Shown here one piece after another: positions 25,494 through 32,750 of a DNA stretch of 47,802 nt. Below the pieces are notes generated by a model, which did not search any database, was not told the origin of the DNA, and saw only the letters and a program-made list of their open reading frames with translations. Both the position numbers and the translations under genes were made by a program. The first letter of the stretch is position 1, and each line of letters opens with the position of its first letter. This DNA comes from Thiodiazotropha sp050305975 (GTDB lineage Bacteria > Pseudomonadota > Gammaproteobacteria > Chromatiales > Chromatiaceae), in the NCBI GenBank assembly GCA_050305975.1, contig JBNLGI010000130.1, positions 1-47,802 on the forward strand, read 5' to 3'.

Positions 25494-26624
25494 GTGCCAG
25501 ACAGCTTTAAACAGATTGATTTGACGACTTCGCTCGTATCGGACATAGCCGGACTCCGTTCTCTGGAATCGGAATGGAACGACCTGCTGGCAAGATCCAC
25601 ATCACCCCAGATGTTTTTGAGCTGGGAGTGGGTCGTGTCCTGGCTAGACGCCATCGAGAACAGGATAATACCGTTCGTTGTCGTTGTGCGAGATGGAGAC
25701 GGCCGGCTGCGCGGTTTGGCTCCCCTCTACCACTGGAGGTACAAATTCCTGAAGCTGTGGGTTGATGTACTGCAACCTCTAGCGGACCACCACACTGGGA
25801 TAATGTATCCGGGCTTGATTATCGACCGGGAACACCCTGTCGCTGTCTCCCGTGCCATTGGGGCAGAACTGCTGAAACGAAAAAAGGATTACGACCTCAT
25901 CTGGATACCGCGGATGGGCACATGGCATGACGAAGTCCTGCATTTGACCGAGGGGTTGCGGGATACCTCCTTGACCATCCGGCAGCGCCCCTGCTCCTAC
26001 TCCTCGACCCAGCTGCCCAACAATGTTGAAGAATACACGCAGCAGCTCACACGCAAAGTCTCGCAAAACCTGCGTCGTGCAACGAGGAAGGTGGAGCAGG
26101 CTGGCGGCGAAGTTGTAACCTGTGACAACAAAGCCGACCTCGAGGAATTCAAGCAAGCTCTCTATTTTCTGCATGACAGGCGATGGACTCAGAAAGGTGA
26201 ACTCGGCTTGTTTGAGCGTCGGCCTCTGGCCAAGCGCTTCTACGAGGAATTTCTACCAAGAGCGGCTGCCTTGGACTGGTTACGCATAAAGGCAATCCGC
26301 GCGGACGACTCATTCAAGGCCATCAAACTCGGCTATGCCTACGACAAGTCGCTGCTTTCCGTTCAAGCGGGATTCGATCCGGAGTATATCAGCGGGGCTG
26401 CCAATGTTCTGTTGTTCGATGTGATCTGCGGCGCCATAGATGAAGGGCTCGAGGTATATGACTTTCTATGTCCGCACACCAAGCACAAAGGCCAGTGGAA
26501 TGCCAAGGAGAGATTTGGCGCCGACCTCTACATTGCATCCAATTCCCTGATTTCGAGAGCCATTGCAAAAGCAGGGGTGTGGCCGAACGGTCGCTATCTG
26601 CAGCCGATCAAAATACCAACCTGA
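25494..26624 (+). CDS. BioF2/FemAB-like GNAT-fold acyltransferase (second copy)
   Basis: A 376-residue protein of the same CelD/BcsL family as the gene at 20569, though not a recent duplicate. LESEWNDLLARSTSPQMFLSWEWVVSWLDAI is the typical N-terminus, RKVSQNLRRATRKVEQAGG the central helix, and KLGYAYDKSLLSVQAGFDPEYISGAANVLLFDVI the C-terminal GNAT core. It likely N- or O-acylates an activated intermediate. The start is GTG at 25494 with a weak Shine-Dalgarno. It ends 26 bases from the convergent GNAT gene on the other strand. It is separated from the protease gene by 272 bases with no convincing gene. Confidence 0.83.
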   Translation: MPDSFKQIDLTTSLVSDIAGLRSLESEWNDLLARSTSPQMFLSWEWVVSWLDAIENRIIPFVVVVRDGDGRLRGLAPLYHWRYKFLKLWVDVLQPLADHHTGIMYPGLIIDREHPVAVSRAIGAELLKRKKDYDLIWIPRMGTWHDEVLHLTEGLRDTSLTIRQRPCSYSSTQLPNNVEEYTQQLTRKVSQNLRRATRKVEQAGGEVVTCDNKADLEEFKQALYFLHDRRWTQKGELGLFERRPLAKRFYEEFLPRAAALDWLRIKAIRADDSFKAIKLGYAYDKSLLSVQAGFDPEYISGAANVLLFDVICGAIDEGLEVYDFLCPHTKHKGQWNAKERFGADLYIASNSLISRAIAKAGVWPNGRYLQPIKIPT

Positions 26625-26650
26625 AGCACCGTTGATTAATCCAGGATTGT

Positions 26651-27319
26651 CTATTTTTCGGTCAGGATTCTTTTAATGTTCTGGTCGGAATGTTCAATTT
26701 CGCTGTTGAATATGAACGGTTTTCCTAATACGGTAATAATTGTCTTCCGCTGATAGACCGCGAAACCATAACGAAAATGGGGCCTGAGCGACAGTGTATT
26801 ACCATAACCAATCAGGCAGTGCAGGCCGACATCCGGATCATAAAATTCTGACTTCAAAATCATTTGCATTAAACCGACCCAGATCCCTTGAAGGCGGTAT
26901 TGTTCTTTGACAAAAAAGTCATAAGCATAGATCGACGACTTGGGAAATTCAAAGACACATCCCGTCCTGTCTTCAATGTGTCTGGTGCCAATGGTCAACC
27001 AGCCATAGCCTGCAACTTCTCCAGATTCCGTGATGGCGACTACACATTTGTCACCATTGGCAAGACGCTGTCTGAATATCTCTTCTTTATCGAAACGTTT
27101 CATCGACGCGACAATTTTTGGAATGTCCTCGCCATTGCCCCATCTGATCTGTCCAGAGAATCTGGGCCTGAGTCTGCTGTTATCGGGGCCGGTAAACTTT
27201 AAGCCGTAAACGACCCGATATTTCAATGGCGTGCCTGGTATGCGCAACAGCGCGCGCATGAGCACCCACCTGAATGAGTGTTGTTTGAACTTGGCGTATA
27301 TGGTTTGAACGTTTTCCAA
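26651..27319 (-). CDS. GNAT family N-acetyltransferase
   Basis: A 222-residue single-domain GNAT. The strand VVAITESGEVAGYGWLTIG, the acetyl-CoA-binding region YAYDFFVKEQYRLQGIWVGLMQMIL (an R-x-x-G-I/V-x-x-x-L version of motif A) and a following LHCLIGYGNTLSLRPHFRYGF support the fold. A 40-residue basic N-terminal extension precedes it. The start is TTG at 27319, chosen because GGAG sits 6 bases upstream. G+C content is low. It is the last gene of the minus-strand arm of the island, 388 bases after nadE-like. Acceptor unknown; an amino-sugar or amine is plausible. Confidence 0.75.
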   Translation of the reverse strand: MENVQTIYAKFKQHSFRWVLMRALLRIPGTPLKYRVVYGLKFTGPDNSRLRPRFSGQIRWGNGEDIPKIVASMKRFDKEEIFRQRLANGDKCVVAITESGEVAGYGWLTIGTRHIEDRTGCVFEFPKSSIYAYDFFVKEQYRLQGIWVGLMQMILKSEFYDPDVGLHCLIGYGNTLSLRPHFRYGFAVYQRKTIITVLGKPFIFNSEIEHSDQNIKRILTEK

Positions 27320-27707
27320 AAGATACTCCGCATATTGGAAAGATTCAGGATAAGGCTATTCGTTCCTAACAGGATAGAATATTTGGGCCTCATCAACATA
27401 ATTAAACGACTATCGAATTTGGTACTTGTCGCCCAAAAGCGCATATTAATGAATTTGAGACAATTTGCATCCTAAAATTGCAAAGACTATGCCTGGATGC
27501 CTTCCGGGGGTCTCGATGCATACGAATATGCCAGGGGATGTCGCAGAAGCCTCTGTCTAATACATCGCGTCCGCCGCGATCGCGTTGCAACCTCAACCGG
27601 TGTCTGGCTGACCGGGCAAACTCCTCGCATCGTAGTGTCTGCACACCGGATCATGAGGATACCTCCTGTGGGTATCCCGTTGTGATGAATGCGTTGTGGC
27701 TGAGATT
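27320..27707. other. AT-rich gap without a convincing gene
   Basis: The 388 bases between the GNAT and nadE-like genes hold only short frames with implausible composition. The stretch is strikingly AT-rich for this genome; 27361-27420 has 21 G/C of 60. No tRNA or clear terminator was found. It may contain a promoter for the GNAT gene or a decayed gene. Confidence 0.5.
27326..27329 (-). promoter_or_regulatory. Ribosome binding site supporting the TTG start of the GNAT gene
   Basis: GGAG on the minus strand, 6 bases before TTG at 27319. No closer ATG has a better site; the next in-frame Met is 20 codons in. Confidence 0.5.
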
Positions 27708-28691
27708 CTAATAAACCGGCTCCATCAAAACAGGAGGGAGATGGAGATATTTGGTGGTCTTCCGCTTGGTCTCTATGTCTTTGTAGACATGTTGTGCTCG
27801 AGATTCAGGGACGGCAAGATAATCGGCGAGATCAGCCGCGGAAAAGTTGTGGTTATAGGCCCAAAGCGCCACGTCCATCTGTTGATAAGGCAGGCCAAAG
27901 TAGAATTCATCCTGCCCCTGCGGCATGCTGTAAGTATCGGTTGTCGGCTCGGCGTCGCAGATGCTGGGCGGCAGGCCAAGATGCCTCGCCAGGGCGTAGA
28001 CCTGAGTCTTGTAGAGATGTGCAATTGGTTTGAGATCGGCTGAACCGTCACCATTCTTGACGAAGAATCCCTGGTCATACTCCAGTCTGTTTGGGGTGCC
28101 GATCACGGCATAGTTGAGGCGGTCGGCGTGGAAGTATTCCGCGGTCTTCCTGATCCGCTGTTTGTAGTTGGTTGCTGCGACGATCTGCAGATACTGTTTT
28201 ACGGCGAGCCGCTCCTCGACGATCGTGCCATCGGGTTTTTGGGCTACCAGCACGAAGTAATTGATCTTCCCCTCCATGCCCCCTCTAAGAACAATCTTCG
28301 ACTTCCAGTCCTCATTGAACGCTGGAAACACCTCCCTGATCGCCTCATCACGGGCCTGATAACAGCCGATAGCCTCAAGAACCGGAGCGATGTTGAGGGC
28401 GGTATGTGCCGTTCCCAGCAGGGCGATGAGTTCGTCACTGCGAGACTGAGTCTGTTTGGCAGAGTCGATTTCCGGCAGTTGAACAAGGAAAGTCTTCGAC
28501 GGGCCAAAAGCCTTTACCGACAGGGCGGCACAGACTGAACTATCGATGCCGCCAGATACGGCAACGACAGCACCGCGTCTATGCAAGTCGTCTCTCATCG
28601 ATTGACGCATTTTGGAACAGATCGAGTCGACCTCTTTCTCCATGTCGAAGCCCAAAACTTCCTTCTCGTACAATTCTGCCAAACTGTTCAT
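27708..28691 (-). CDS. nadE: NadE-like ammonia-dependent amidating synthetase (NAD+ synthase family)
   Basis: A 327-residue protein of the NAD synthase family, longer than stand-alone NadE (about 275). The PP-loop SGGIDSS is at 46-52. VIGTPNRLEYDQGFFVKNGDGSADLKPIAHLYKTQVYALARHLGLP matches the conserved NadE core. No glutaminase domain is present, so free ammonia, or ammonia from AsnB nearby, is expected. NadE adenylates a carboxylate and replaces AMP with ammonia. The setting in an island with AsnB, an acyl-AMP ligase and ACP suggests it may amidate a pathway acid rather than make NAD. Housekeeping NAD synthesis cannot be excluded. Confidence 0.88.
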   Translation of the reverse strand: MNSLAELYEKEVLGFDMEKEVDSICSKMRQSMRDDLHRRGAVVAVSGGIDSSVCAALSVKAFGPSKTFLVQLPEIDSAKQTQSRSDELIALLGTAHTALNIAPVLEAIGCYQARDEAIREVFPAFNEDWKSKIVLRGGMEGKINYFVLVAQKPDGTIVEERLAVKQYLQIVAATNYKQRIRKTAEYFHADRLNYAVIGTPNRLEYDQGFFVKNGDGSADLKPIAHLYKTQVYALARHLGLPPSICDAEPTTDTYSMPQGQDEFYFGLPYQQMDVALWAYNHNFSAADLADYLAVPESRAQHVYKDIETKRKTTKYLHLPPVLMEPVY

Positions 28692-28796
28692 TGTTAAATT
28701 CCTGTTAGATTGGTCGATGCGGAGCTGCCAGATGAGGTCATCAATCGGTGGGTGGCCGTTTTGCGACTGTTACTTGAATATCATGCCATGATTGCA

Positions 28797-30338
28797 CTAT
28801 CTACCGGTCTCCTCATGCATCCTCTGTAGTACAAAACGCTGTACTTTTCCAGAAGCCGTCTTGGGGATGAATTCGACCAGTTCGATGAACTTGGGGATCT
28901 TGTAGACGGCTAGATTCTGCTTGCAATAACGTTGAATCGCTCGAGTGTCGATGTCGGTGTCGGAGATTGGCACTACGTAAGCCTTGATGACTTCCCCGAG
29001 TATATCGTCTTTGATGCCGACGACGGCGACCTCTTGCACGCCATCGACTTCCTGTATGATCTCTTCGACTTCCTTGGGGCTGATCCGGTTACCACCCGAC
29101 TTGATCATTTCCGAGGAGCGACCATCGATGTAGAGATAACCGTCCTCATCATAATGGGCAAGATCGCCGGTATGCAGCCAACCGTCGACAATGACCTGGT
29201 CTGTCTTTTCCTGATCCAGCCAGTAGCCCTGCATGATGTTGGGGCCTTTGGCGCATATCTCGCCGGTTTGGCCGGGGGGGGCTAGCTTACCGGTCTTGTC
29301 TCTGATTTCGAGCGTGACGCCGGGAATGGCGATGCCAATGGAGCCTCGCTTTTCCAGCACTTTGTCGCTAGGCAGGTAAGAGAGTCTTGCCGAAGCCTCG
29401 GTCTGTCCATACATGATGAACAATTCGACCTGTGGCAGTGTGTTGATCAGTCTGTCAGTGATGGCTGGCGGCATTGGACCGCCTGCTTGAGTGAGATAGC
29501 GAAGGCCGGACAAGTCGTAACTTTCCAGCTTAACCCGGCCGAGAATGAGTGAGAAGGTGGAGGGTACGCCGGAAAAACCGGTCACACCTTCACTGCTGAT
29601 GCGCTCAACCACGCGATGTGGATAGACCAGGTTGTTTTCCAATACCAGCTTTGCGCCGACGGCAATATGGGAATGGAGTATGGAGTTGCCGTAGGAGTAG
29701 TAGAACGGCAATACATTCACAATGCTGTCTGTGTGATCCAGCTTCAGATAGGCGAGTATGGATTCAATGTTGGAGGCCAGGTTTCCATGGCTCAAGGTGA
29801 CGCCTTTCGGCTGTCCCGTGGTGCCTGATGTGTAAATGATCGAGGCGAGATCCGACTCTCCAAGAGTGATGTCGGGAAAGCTTTCGTTGCTGGCGACAAT
29901 ATCCTGCCAGACGTCATCTCCCTGCGCCGTGGTGTTGGCGGCGTGTTTACCGACACGAATGATCTTGATCCTGTTCTCGCTCAGTTCGCAAATCCGGGTC
30001 AGCTCAGGATGGTTTGCGTCGACGAATAACCACTTGGCTCCAGAGTGCTTGGTCCAGTTGACGATGTCACGCGCTTTGGCCTGGGTATTGAGGGCGACAG
30101 TCATGCCGCCGGCCGCCCAGATGCCGTAAAAGATGGCGATATAGCTTGGCGAGTTGGCAACGAGGATCGCTACCCTGTCTCCACGGTCGAGACCGTGTTG
30201 CACAAGATGGGCAGCTATATTGCCAGCAAGCTGACCCAGCTCTCCGTATGTGACCCGCTCATCTTCTTGTGCTACGGCGACCGCGTCTCGCCACTCACCG
30301 ATTGTCAGTCGGAATCGTTCAACAAGTTGCATGGACAA
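28797..30338 (-). CDS. Acyl-AMP ligase / acyl-CoA synthetase family protein
   Basis: A 513-residue class I adenylate-forming enzyme. P-loop YTSGTTGQPKG at 169-179, YGQTEAS, the hinge GRSSEMIKSGGNRISPKEVEE, and the C-terminal lysine motif KTASGKVQRF are all intact. It would activate a carboxylic acid and load it on the ACP encoded just upstream (30351-30596). The TTG at 30338 has a GGGA upstream at good spacing; an ATG at 30332 is the alternative. It resembles the ligases found in exosortase A (XrtA) exopolysaccharide clusters, but no exosortase is present here. Confidence 0.92.
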   Translation of the reverse strand: MSMQLVERFRLTIGEWRDAVAVAQEDERVTYGELGQLAGNIAAHLVQHGLDRGDRVAILVANSPSYIAIFYGIWAAGGMTVALNTQAKARDIVNWTKHSGAKWLFVDANHPELTRICELSENRIKIIRVGKHAANTTAQGDDVWQDIVASNESFPDITLGESDLASIIYTSGTTGQPKGVTLSHGNLASNIESILAYLKLDHTDSIVNVLPFYYSYGNSILHSHIAVGAKLVLENNLVYPHRVVERISSEGVTGFSGVPSTFSLILGRVKLESYDLSGLRYLTQAGGPMPPAITDRLINTLPQVELFIMYGQTEASARLSYLPSDKVLEKRGSIGIAIPGVTLEIRDKTGKLAPPGQTGEICAKGPNIMQGYWLDQEKTDQVIVDGWLHTGDLAHYDEDGYLYIDGRSSEMIKSGGNRISPKEVEEIIQEVDGVQEVAVVGIKDDILGEVIKAYVVPISDTDIDTRAIQRYCKQNLAVYKIPKFIELVEFIPKTASGKVQRFVLQRMHEETGR

Positions 30339-30350
30339 TGATGTCCCGGA

Positions 30351-30596
30351 TCAGGATGCCTTGCGATTCAGGAATGACAGGATGTTGCTAACGGAGTCGA
30401 GGTTTTCCGGAATCATCTCTTCATCCTCGATCTTGATACCAAAATCATCTTCGAGAAAATATATGACTTCCAGGATTCCGGTTGAATCAAGAATTCCCTT
30501 GTTGAGAAAGGAATCACTGTTTTCGAGTGCAGTCTGGTCATCCGTGAAAAGATAGTTTTCAAGAATATAATTTCTGATTTTTTCTTCAGAATTCAT
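30351..30596 (-). CDS. Acyl carrier protein of the accessory island
   Basis: An 81-residue carrier protein: KGILDSTGILEVIYFLE contains the phosphopantetheine site Ser38 (DS-T variant rather than DSL), followed by the helix and the acidic EDDFGIKIEDEEMIPENLDSV region typical of ACPs. It is not the fatty acid synthase ACP and differs from the APE carrier at 14483. It lies between AsnB and the acyl-AMP ligase, 12 bases before the ligase, and likely receives the ligase product. Confidence 0.92.
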   Translation of the reverse strand: MNSEEKIRNYILENYLFTDDQTALENSDSFLNKGILDSTGILEVIYFLEDDFGIKIEDEEMIPENLDSVSNILSFLNRKAS

Positions 30597-30710
30597 CTTC
30601 GGTTGCTACTCCAGGTAAGGACAAAAACAGATAAGCAAAAAGCAGGCCTTCGCACCGTGCCTGTCAAAACAAAACTATCGACCGATGTTATGGAATCTTT
30701 TGCTTAACTC

Positions 30711-32678
30711 TCAGTATTCTTGGGAAGTTCGCATTAACCCCATGAAATCTTGGGTATTATTCGATATAAACAGGGTGTCGACAAGCATCGTGGAAAGGAT
30801 GCCGACAAAGGCCATGTTATCCGCAAATCCCAAAGCTCTTCCGCGTGCGCATTTATTGACGAGCATGGATGTGGCTTTGCTGTCAAAAATTCCGACACGC
30901 CTGATTCGGTCCTCGCTCAACAGGTCCGCTACATAGTCGAGCGGTTTGCCATCGACAAAGAATGACTCGCTGTCGGGCGCCCGGTATGGCTGCTTGCTGC
31001 GCTGCCTGATGCAGTCGGGTATCAATCCCTGCATGGCGCGCTTGAGTATGTACTTCTCGTTCAGCCCCATGATCTTGTATCGATTCGGCATGGTGGCGGC
31101 GAACTCCATGACACGATGATCCAGGAAGGGGAAGCGTGCCTCGATGGAGTTGGCCATCGCAACCCGATCGCCCTGGGAGCTCAACAGATAGCCGGCAAGC
31201 AATGTCTTGGCTTCGATGTACTGGTCACGGTTCAGCGGCTGCCACTGACCGATGCTATCGGGCAGGATCTTTTCGATCTCGGAAAACGATATCGGGTCTT
31301 CGACGGCGGCCCTGGCATCGGCGTTGAAGAAATTGATCACTCTCTGCGTAGTCGACCATCGCGGCAGATGCGCGAAGTAGGCTTTGTCCAGCTGGTCCAT
31401 CCCCTGCTGGAAAAAACGCTGCGAGAAGGTGCCGCTCGCCGTAGGCGAGTGTTTCAGGTAGGGGTAGAGACGCTCGAGGATCTGTGGGCGCCATGTCGAA
31501 TTTGGTTGATGACTCCAAAATCGTCTTACCTTCGCCTCCTTGAAGATGTCATATCCGCCAAAGACTTCATCCGCCCCTTCACCGGTAAGCACCACTTTAT
31601 AGCCGGCTTCGCGAACGGCTCCCGATAACAACATCAAGGGAGTGGGTGCGGTTCGCACCAGGGCCGTTTCCGTATGCCAGACCACTTTGGGAAACGCGTC
31701 ACCGATATCTGAGCGCTTGCAAAGCACGTGAGTATGGTGGGTTCCCAGGTAGTCGACCAGCTCCTGCTGATAGCGGCTTTCGTCGAATTCGTCGTCCTCA
31801 AAGCCGATGGAGAAGGTGCGCAGCGGCGTATCAGTATAGTTCTTGATCAGGGACGTGATGACCGATGAGTCGAGTCCGCCGCTCAGATAGGCGCCTACCG
31901 GCACGTCGGCACGAAGCTGAAACTTGACCGAATCGATCAGCAGTTGCCTGAGCTGCTCGGCCCAGGCATCCGCGGATTTGGCGCGGTCGATCGATTCCAC
32001 CGGAAAGCGCCAGTCCCAGTATCGCTGCACGCTGCACTCGCCACCCTCGATGACCATCAGGCATCCGGGTGCCAGCATCTCAATGCCCTCGAAAAGGGTG
32101 TCCGGCGGCAGTGTCGTCCAGAAAGTGAAGATCTCCTGCAAGGCGCGCAAATCCATCCTGCGCGGGATGCTGGGATGGGCGAAAAGCGATTTCACCTCCG
32201 AAGCGAAGTAGAGCCGTCCATTCTGCCGGGTAAAGAAGAGGGGACGGATACCGGCCCGGTCACGGGCCAGAATCAGGCGTCTTTTGGCGATGTCCCATAG
32301 CGCGATGGCGAACTGGCCGTTCAGGTGCTCCACGAATCCGAGTCCGTACTGTTCGTAGAGATGCACGATGACTTCGGTGTCCGACTGGGTGTAGAAACGG
32401 TGCCCCGACCGCTCCAGCGATTGACGTAACTCGAGGTAGTTGAAGATCTCCCCATTGAAGACCACCTGCAGGGTGCCGTCCTCGTTGCGGATCGGCTGGT
32501 CACCCCCGGCCAGGTCGATGATGCTCAGGCGCGCATGCGCCAGTCCGACCTGCTGGTCGTGATAGAAACCGTAACCATCGGGGCCGCGGTGGTGGACGGC
32601 TTCGATCATCCCCTTGAGCTCCTCCCGGCCAGGAGGCATGCCCCCGGTGAGATTAACGATCCCAGTGATACCGCACAT
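30711..32678 (-). CDS. asnB: Glutamine-hydrolysing asparagine synthase-like amidotransferase (AsnB)
   Basis: A 655-residue AsnB-type enzyme. The N-terminal class II glutaminase starts with the nucleophile Cys2 (MCGITGI) and has HRGPDGYG, LSIIDLAGGDQP and FNGEIFNY. The synthetase domain has the PP-loop SGGLDSS (266-272) and GEGADEVFGGYD. It hydrolyses glutamine and transfers ammonia to an AMP-activated carboxylate. Its length and the ACP/ligase neighbours match the amidotransferases of surface-polysaccharide clusters better than housekeeping AsnB (about 555). GGAG precedes the ATG by 9 bases. It starts the minus-strand arm of the island; the molybdenum hydroxylase gene ends 72 bases upstream. 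Confidence 0.93.
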   Translation of the reverse strand: MCGITGIVNLTGGMPPGREELKGMIEAVHHRGPDGYGFYHDQQVGLAHARLSIIDLAGGDQPIRNEDGTLQVVFNGEIFNYLELRQSLERSGHRFYTQSDTEVIVHLYEQYGLGFVEHLNGQFAIALWDIAKRRLILARDRAGIRPLFFTRQNGRLYFASEVKSLFAHPSIPRRMDLRALQEIFTFWTTLPPDTLFEGIEMLAPGCLMVIEGGECSVQRYWDWRFPVESIDRAKSADAWAEQLRQLLIDSVKFQLRADVPVGAYLSGGLDSSVITSLIKNYTDTPLRTFSIGFEDDEFDESRYQQELVDYLGTHHTHVLCKRSDIGDAFPKVVWHTETALVRTAPTPLMLLSGAVREAGYKVVLTGEGADEVFGGYDIFKEAKVRRFWSHQPNSTWRPQILERLYPYLKHSPTASGTFSQRFFQQGMDQLDKAYFAHLPRWSTTQRVINFFNADARAAVEDPISFSEIEKILPDSIGQWQPLNRDQYIEAKTLLAGYLLSSQGDRVAMANSIEARFPFLDHRVMEFAATMPNRYKIMGLNEKYILKRAMQGLIPDCIRQRSKQPYRAPDSESFFVDGKPLDYVADLLSEDRIRRVGIFDSKATSMLVNKCARGRALGFADNMAFVGILSTMLVDTLFISNNTQDFMGLMRTSQEY

Positions 32679-32750
32679 GGCTTGGCGTCTCCAGAAGCTG
32701 AGTCAGGGGCGATGGGGAGCTCTGTTTCCGGACGCCCGGTGGGTTCAAAA

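Noticed and set aside
27402..27644. Short minus-strand frame in the AT-rich gap
   Set aside because: The translation has no recognisable motif, is rich in Arg and Cys, and has no ribosome site.
20569..32678. Exosortase A / PEP-CTERM locus
   Set aside because: Several accessory families are shared, but no exosortase, PEP-CTERM motif, priming glycosyltransferase or chain-length protein was found in the window.
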